Position numbers and translations under genes: made by a program. From contig NC_060893.1 in NCBI RefSeq assembly GCF_014805685.1, positions 17,219,717 to 17,283,716 of the forward strand: 64,000 bases of DNA. The letters are read 5' to 3'. The notes under the pieces are model-generated. The model made no database searches, was not told where the DNA came from, and was given only the letters and a program-made list of their open reading frames with translations. Origin of the DNA: Silurus meridionalis (Eukaryota; Chordata; Actinopteri; Siluriformes; Siluridae). Positions 58,621 to 64,000 of the stretch are shown piece after piece. How positions within the stretch are numbered: position 1 is the stretch's first letter; the number at the start of each line of letters is the position of its first letter.

Positions 58621-60095
58621 CTTTGGGTTTACATTGGAGTCATTTGCTCAAGTGGAACTAATTGATGGCATTGATGGACTGGTTTTATGGGGACGTAAAC
58701 ACATTGATCCAAAGCCTTTTGTTTTGACCCCAGAGTGATCAGTGGCTCTCCTCTATTCCAAATAATAGTTTAAAAACATAAACCTGTTATTTTGAATCCT
58801 GATCATTCCACAGCTGTCCTCTGGCCTAGGTCCAAAGGAACAAAATTGGCCATGCTGTTTGGGTGAGAGTGATTACACACTCTCTTTGTCCTGTCAATCT
58901 AGGCAATTGAGGGCATCCGATATCTCATCCATGCAGCAGAGGGTAGATAAGCTCTGCAATGTTCAGGGATACGTTCAAAGACAATTCAAATTTTGCACAG
59001 TGCAGTACATTCGTCTACATTTAGCTATTTACAACAAGGTTGTGCTGATTTCCTTTTTTTTGGTGTTTTATATCTAGCTATGACAAACCTGTCTATATAA
59101 AACTACATTGTCTGAATATTCTGGAATCTGTTAAACGGAATCCCATAATGTATGTACAATCTGCCCAGCTTCAGTAATTTGCTGGGTGATTCAGGTATTA
59201 AGCTTTTTAAAGAGAGTTTAGAAAGAGAACATTTGTGTCACCAGTTACATTACACACAAAACAAGAGAATTAGTGAGAAAGAAAAGCCTTTTAAGAGAGC
59301 AATCATTTGCTGATGAGGAGCAGGAGAATGCTGGTTGGAGGACCGATGAGGAGGAAGAATAATTATACAGGTCCTCAGCTCTTTGAGAGCACCATGGTTG
59401 GGTAATAGAGAAAAATGCAGGAGTATCCCATTGTTTTCTTGATGCATGAGGCAGCATTTTTTTCCCCATTCTGTATTGATTTTTTTTAAGCACTAACAGA
59501 TTTTAAGGCTAATGAGCTAAATCAGTTCCATCAACAATACAAAGAGAAATGCACAATTTCAAATGCCCTTCCGATGTAATCCAACACAGCCTCAACCATT
59601 AGAATGACTCCCTTGAATGTTGCCATTATATTGAGTGTAATGTATAGTGAGAAAATCTCCCTACCCCCCTCTTTCGCTCTCTCTCATAGCAGGTAATTGC
59701 AGTTCAGAGCTACACGGCGGCTTTGCTGCACTGCATGACAATAAGCTTTCATTTATTATTAGCGCTGTGTGTGTGAACTACTGAACGAGCAGTGCAGTAT
59801 GTACATTAGTACTGCAATAGTCCTCTCAGCAGGCCAGGACACAGAGTTTGAGTAATAAATAGAAGGGTGAGCTGATGGATTGTTTCTAAAGAAAAGAAAA
59901 AAAAAGTCAGTACTTTGGAGATTATTGTAAATTACTGTGTGTATGTGGCTGTTCATTACTGAGGTAGGATCTGTAATAGTGGCGGCTCACACTGTGTAGC
60001 TTCTAAACAGGCTCAGCAGGCATCCGCTTGGAGAAAACTCAGACCACTCCATGAGTCAGTGGGGGTCTGAACCTTCGTCACTACTGGCTTTTTCT
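58621..60095. other. intergenic DNA, no gene or known repeat
   Basis: Segment 59560-59880 is repeat-free with conserved-looking AT words (taattgcag, tttattattagcgc) but has no ORF. Confidence 0.35.
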
Positions 60096-60130
60096 GCATG
60101 GCTGACACACGCACACACACACTTACTTTC

Positions 60131-60157
60131 TTTCTCTCTCTCTCTCTCTCTCTCTCT

Positions 60158-60216
<59 letters not shown>
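60131..60216. repeat. compound (TC)n(AC)n microsatellite
   Basis: About 14 TC units, then about 28 AC units. Confidence 0.97.
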
Positions 60217-60221
<5 letters not shown>

Positions 60222-60359
60222 TAAAAGGCAAAAACAATAACAGTGCTTTGAATAGCTGTATGTCTGTACAGGTTTGTGTGTGTTGATTTTGCTGAAGATT
60301 GGGCTCATGCTGTCTGAATTTAATGTAAACACCTCAAAGCTAATGAAACATCTGAATAA

Positions 60360-60585
60360 ACGTTCTTTCGGCTTCTCCCATTAGGGTCGCCACAGCGGAT
60401 CATCCGCATGTTTGATTTGACACATGTTTTTACGCTGGATGTCCTTCCTAACGCAACCCTCCACAATTTATCCGGGCTTGGGACCGGCATTGAAAGTGGC
60501 TGGGGTTGGTTCCCTGACCGGGGATCGAACCCGGGCCGCAGCGGTGAGAGCGCCGCATCCTAACCACTAGACCACCAGGGAACCT
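60360..60585 (-). mobile_element. tRNA-Glu-derived SINE
   Basis: On the minus strand the head at about 60582-60510 starts TTCCCTGGTGGTCTAGTGGT with an A box, carries a CTC anticodon in the loop CTCTCAC, has the B box GGTTCGATC, and closes the acceptor stem with GTCAGGGAA. By memory it differs at only about three positions from vertebrate tRNA-Glu(CTC). A non-tRNA body follows: aaccaaccccagccac, gggttgcgttaggaaggaca tccagcg, gcggatgatccgctgtggcg, ccctaatgggagaagccgaa ag. That body is a fish SINE tail, so this is a SINE rather than a free tRNA gene. Confidence 0.85.
60510..60582 (-). tRNA. tRNA-Glu(CTC)-like head of the SINE
   Basis: A cloverleaf can be drawn. The acceptor stem is TCCCTGG paired with the 3' end of ..CAGGGAA. 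The D arm is GGTCTAGTGGTTAGGAT. The anticodon stem is CGGCG/CGCTG with one G-U pair around the CTC anticodon, and the T arm is CCGGGTTCGATCCCCGG. Because SINE body sequence continues directly from its 3' end, it is listed as a tRNA-like module, not a working tRNA gene. Confidence 0.45.
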
Positions 60586-60670
60586 TTAATATTTAATTAA
60601 AAATAAATAAATAAATAAAAACACACATGGACCTCTCTAAAACCTTTTCTCATTTTTAGCTGTGGTCTTG

Positions 60671-60672
<2 letters not shown>

Positions 60673-60703
<31 letters not shown>
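60673..60703. repeat. (TG)n microsatellite
   Basis: About 15 TG units. Confidence 0.96.
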
Positions 60704-60704
<1 letters not shown>

Positions 60705-60958
60705 ATACTGTTTACTCACATTTTAACTTGTAAATTCATTAATCTGTTCTTTGAGAGTGTCAGCATATTTGGCACACACACTTCTTTGAATGTATACAAT
60801 TAATGTGCATGTGCTGTATATCAATATTTCACATGAAAGCATACATGTAACAGCTGCGTAAAGTCTGAGTTTCTTTGCTTTGTTTGTCCTGATTGTTGAT
60901 GGACTGAGATATTTAAATAGGTCCCTTATATCACTACACTACAATCTACTTTCAGCTC

Positions 60959-61036
<78 letters not shown>
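60959..61036. repeat. poly(A) followed by (TA)n microsatellite
   Basis: A16 followed by about 31 TA units. Confidence 0.97.
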
Positions 61037-61039
<3 letters not shown>

Positions 61040-63589
61040 GACTAATATACTGTACATATATATGTCTATTAGTCTATATAAGTGCATGCTCTATGAACCC
61101 TCAAATGCAACACTTAATTACATCTAATTCATTTATTCAAAACATGGTGGATTGAGTGAACACCAGGTGTGAAGTGCATTGGAAGGTGCCACACGCAAAA
61201 ACAATTGCACCTATGGCTAATTCTGTATAGCCAATCCATCTACCAAGCTTATTTTGGTAGATGGTGGAGGGAAAATAGAAAAAAACAAATAAACACATAA
61301 ACAGAAACTCAATGCAGAGAGTAATCCAAGCTCATGATCATTCCAGGGGCCACGGAGCTGTGAGCTTTATCTCTATCTGTCCATATATGAGGTTTACTCA
61401 CACCTGTCACATACAATTAATCTCTCAATGGGACTCTGATTTTCCTTCCATTTTTTCGTCAATTTACTGCAAAGTTAATACAAAGTTATTTCTGTAATGT
61501 TTGAGAATTCCCAGTTACTACCTCCTTGTTTTCTGTTGCTTGTGCTTTACTATGTTTTGTCCTTGAACACAGATCTGCCCAAGTCAACCATATCTCCCAG
61601 AGTTTTGACCCCAGACATGGACTCTGGCAAGATTGTCAGATAAAATCCATTAAAGCTTTTCAACTGCATCAGAAAGTGTGCGTCACACTGCACTTACTAG
61701 TTCAGTAGCCAGGGCACTGATCAAGGAGTTGGTAATTTTAAGGGCAGTCTTGATCATAATATTCTTTCAGTGCCTTGGAATTTAATAAAAAAATACACTT
61801 TTTTTTTAACCTACCATCCTGCTTGATCTACCATGACAGGCATGTGACCAAGCTTACAAATTTATGACAAAAACATACATCATTTATATGTTTGGGCTTT
61901 TACAGAGACTGTTAATGAATTTTAAAGGCAAATTCTACTAATTATCCATAGGTGATTTGAACTATAGCACCTCGTCATGTCCCAAGGCGCAGTAGGCCAT
62001 GGTCTATACTAGTGCCCAAACTCATGTTTACTATATACTTATTTACCACCAAGAGAGCTAATTGAGATGCACCCTTTTTGAATATCTAACCTGTTTTCTT
62101 TAATCATGGATGTTGCAGGCATTTGCAGAATGTAGCATCTCAGAATAAGAAAGACTTAAAAATGGAAACATCAGACATTATTTGTTGTCTTGTTGGAGAA
62201 ATCTCTTAGGCTCGTTTGCTTTACCTTTTCCTCACATGATCAAGATTTTCAGCCCTTGATCCTGGCAAATAAGTAGCATCAGTGAGACAACTAGACAACG
62301 TAACCTCAACAGTAACTCAAGGACCAAAGTACAAAATCCAGGAGTTTTTATTTATGATGGGATGTAAACCCTGATAAGTTATGTACATTGTTTCCTGCTT
62401 TTAACTTTTTTTTTCCTTTTTTTTTTTTGGGAGAGATAAAGAAACTGTAAAGTATTATACAATAGACACAATTGCTGTAGGATTGACCAATTAGTAATTT
62501 TAATTCGATTCAGAATCAAATAAATCATATTTTAAAAAAAAAAGGCTATTTTTTACAGATTCATGAAAAGCTAGTTTATTATACAAAAAAGATAAGTTGG
62601 GCTGATTAGAAATCATAATTATGAGCAGAAATACAACATTTGGATTATCAGGGAAATGATTATCAGGGAAATGAATGCTTGTAATCTGATTTTGACTGTG
62701 TTCATGTGCTTTTTATTTGTGTGATTTGTCCATTAGTTCTTGTCCAGGCATGTGAAGTGGGCATGGAATTCAGACAAATAAATAGTAAGTTTAAGTTGCC
62801 AAAAACAAATGTAAATATGTTACCAGAAATCACAATTTGTTCTTTATCATTAATTCAAAGCGCTTAAGCTCAAGTTACTCATGACCGTCTGTTGAAACAG
62901 CCGCAGTCTAAATCTCATAACACATGCTGCTACTGCATCTTGGGCTCTGATTTCACCCAGGTCCCTGGGTTTGTCTCAGCAAAGATGACAGTGTCAGAAT
63001 CTAACTCTTATCAAGTACCAACCACAGCCTCCTAATTGCTTTGAAAATGGGCATTTTGAATATCTCAAGGGATTTATCAAATCAATTTGAATAACTTTTT
63101 CACAGATGGCCAAATATCCAGGCCTGATGTATCCACATTAAATTCCAATTAGACATTTAGTGCAAATAAGTGCTTCACATTATTCGCACCTTTTACTAGT
63201 TTAGTGTATGTCTCCCTCACTCCCAGTTGCCCTCCTGAAGAACTAATCATCACAGGCTTAAAATATTTGTGGCAATTATATCTGGGCATAATTTCAAGCC
63301 ACCAGTATGTTTCAATTGCATCAGTTTCTGGGCTTGAACAAGACAAAAATTGTGAGCGGATCATAATCATTATTAACATCGTTGTCCTTTATACTGGGGA
63401 CCTGTAAACTATCTCCAATCCCAATTCTGTGAACCAGTCTAAAATAATGTATTGTTATGCTGTTGCTTATCTTGTATTCCCAGATGATTAGCTTTATTTT
63501 CTGGTATATTAGAAAATTATTTGGGGTTGTTTTAATTTGGGGACAAAATGATGTAGCAAACAATCTTGATTTTTCTATTTCCATGACTA

Positions 63590-63594
<5 letters not shown>
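61037..63594. other. intergenic AT-rich DNA, nothing recognised
   Basis: A small tandem duplication (attatcagggaaatg twice, near 62645-62674) is the only structure noted. Confidence 0.4.

Positions 63595-63661
<67 letters not shown>
63595..63661. repeat. (TA)n(TG)n microsatellite
   Basis: About 27 TA units grading into TG. Confidence 0.97.
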
Positions 63662-63734
63662 ATTTGTATATACACACTATTTACTTAGGACAAGTGCAGT
63701 TCAGATGGGACTTTTTTTTTACATGAGACTTTTT

Positions 63735-63960
63735 GTTGCCCTAAAGCAAGTACAGAATGTGGCAGTAAGGCTTTACTCTTTTCTAACTTTATACTGTAAT
63801 GATTTACAATCCCACAGATTTATCATTCAAAATAGGATTGTTGCCTTTGAATCTTGAGTTGTGTCTTCTAAGAGAAGTTTCATGACCACTCAGAGATGTT
63901 GATCAGCAACCATATTTCTGGACCCTACTGAACGTCTACTGGAGTATACAAATATAGAAA
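63735..63960 (+). pseudogene. possible LINE RT fragment
   Basis: The plus-strand translation ALKQVQNVAVRLYSFL resembles the QNAAVRLL block of LINE reverse transcriptases, followed by sequence in broken frames up to near the window edge. Similarity is short, so this is tentative. Confidence 0.35.
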
Positions 63961-64000
63961 GAGGTATACAAGTAAAGCTAAAATAAATAGACTATAAGGG

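Noticed and set aside
60510..60582. A free-standing functional tRNA-Glu gene
   Set aside because: SINE body sequence continues directly from the tRNA 3' end with no separate terminator-like T run, so it was assigned to the SINE head.

Overview
This window is vertebrate nuclear DNA, almost certainly from a teleost fish and probably an ostariophysan such as a catfish. The evidence is split coding exons with GT/AG borders, AT-rich non-coding DNA, very dense (CA/TG)n and (TA)n microsatellites, several Tc1-like transposon families, a DIRS-type retroelement, and short interspersed repeats of kinds common in ostariophysan fish. The species call is an inference from remembered repeat families, not from any search. 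There are no operons, CRISPR arrays or bacterial features.

Only one protein-coding gene is clearly present: the 3' half of spock1 (testican-1), on the + strand, in five coding exons between 25258 and 31363. These exons encode the SPARC-like extracellular calcium-binding domain with two EF-hands, a linker exon, a thyroglobulin type-1 domain, and the acidic C-terminal tail with glycosaminoglycan-attachment Ser-Gly sites, ending in a stop at 31361-31363. All internal junctions are phase 1 and consistent with each other. The 5' exons (signal peptide, N-terminal region, follistatin/Kazal domain) were not found and probably lie left of the window. On this reading 1-25257 is intronic, 31364 to about 32580 is the 3' UTR, and the rest is intergenic.

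Layout. 1-8300: AT-rich intron with interspersed-repeat copies. 8305-11565: decayed DIRS retrotransposon with inverted terminal repeats and an internal complementary region. 15885-17190: fragment of a second DIRS copy on the minus strand. 17496-20026: two inverted copies of an 'ACTTAAGTA' DNA element, with other repeats nested in them. 20077-21240: Tc1-like element on the minus strand. 25258-31363: spock1 exons, with a broken Tc1 element in the 4.1-kb intron. 35992-37580: nearly intact Tc1-like transposon whose transposase has one obvious nonsense codon. 41243-42485: a decayed Tc1 element beside an inverted extra copy of its terminus. 44213-50490: hAT and mariner-type fragments and a TA-flanked pogo-like MITE (46866-47752) that contains another palindromic MITE. 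51610-55985: hAT, LINE and Tc1 fragments. 60360-60585: tRNA-Glu-derived SINE on the minus strand. The remaining stretches are AT-rich single-copy-looking DNA and microsatellites.

I did not find a convincing new biological system. The most interesting points are three spock1 acceptor sites directly preceded by (TG)n tracts, an arginine-rich patch in the testican C-terminal tail, the near-intact Tc1 element, and several nested or inverted transposon arrangements.
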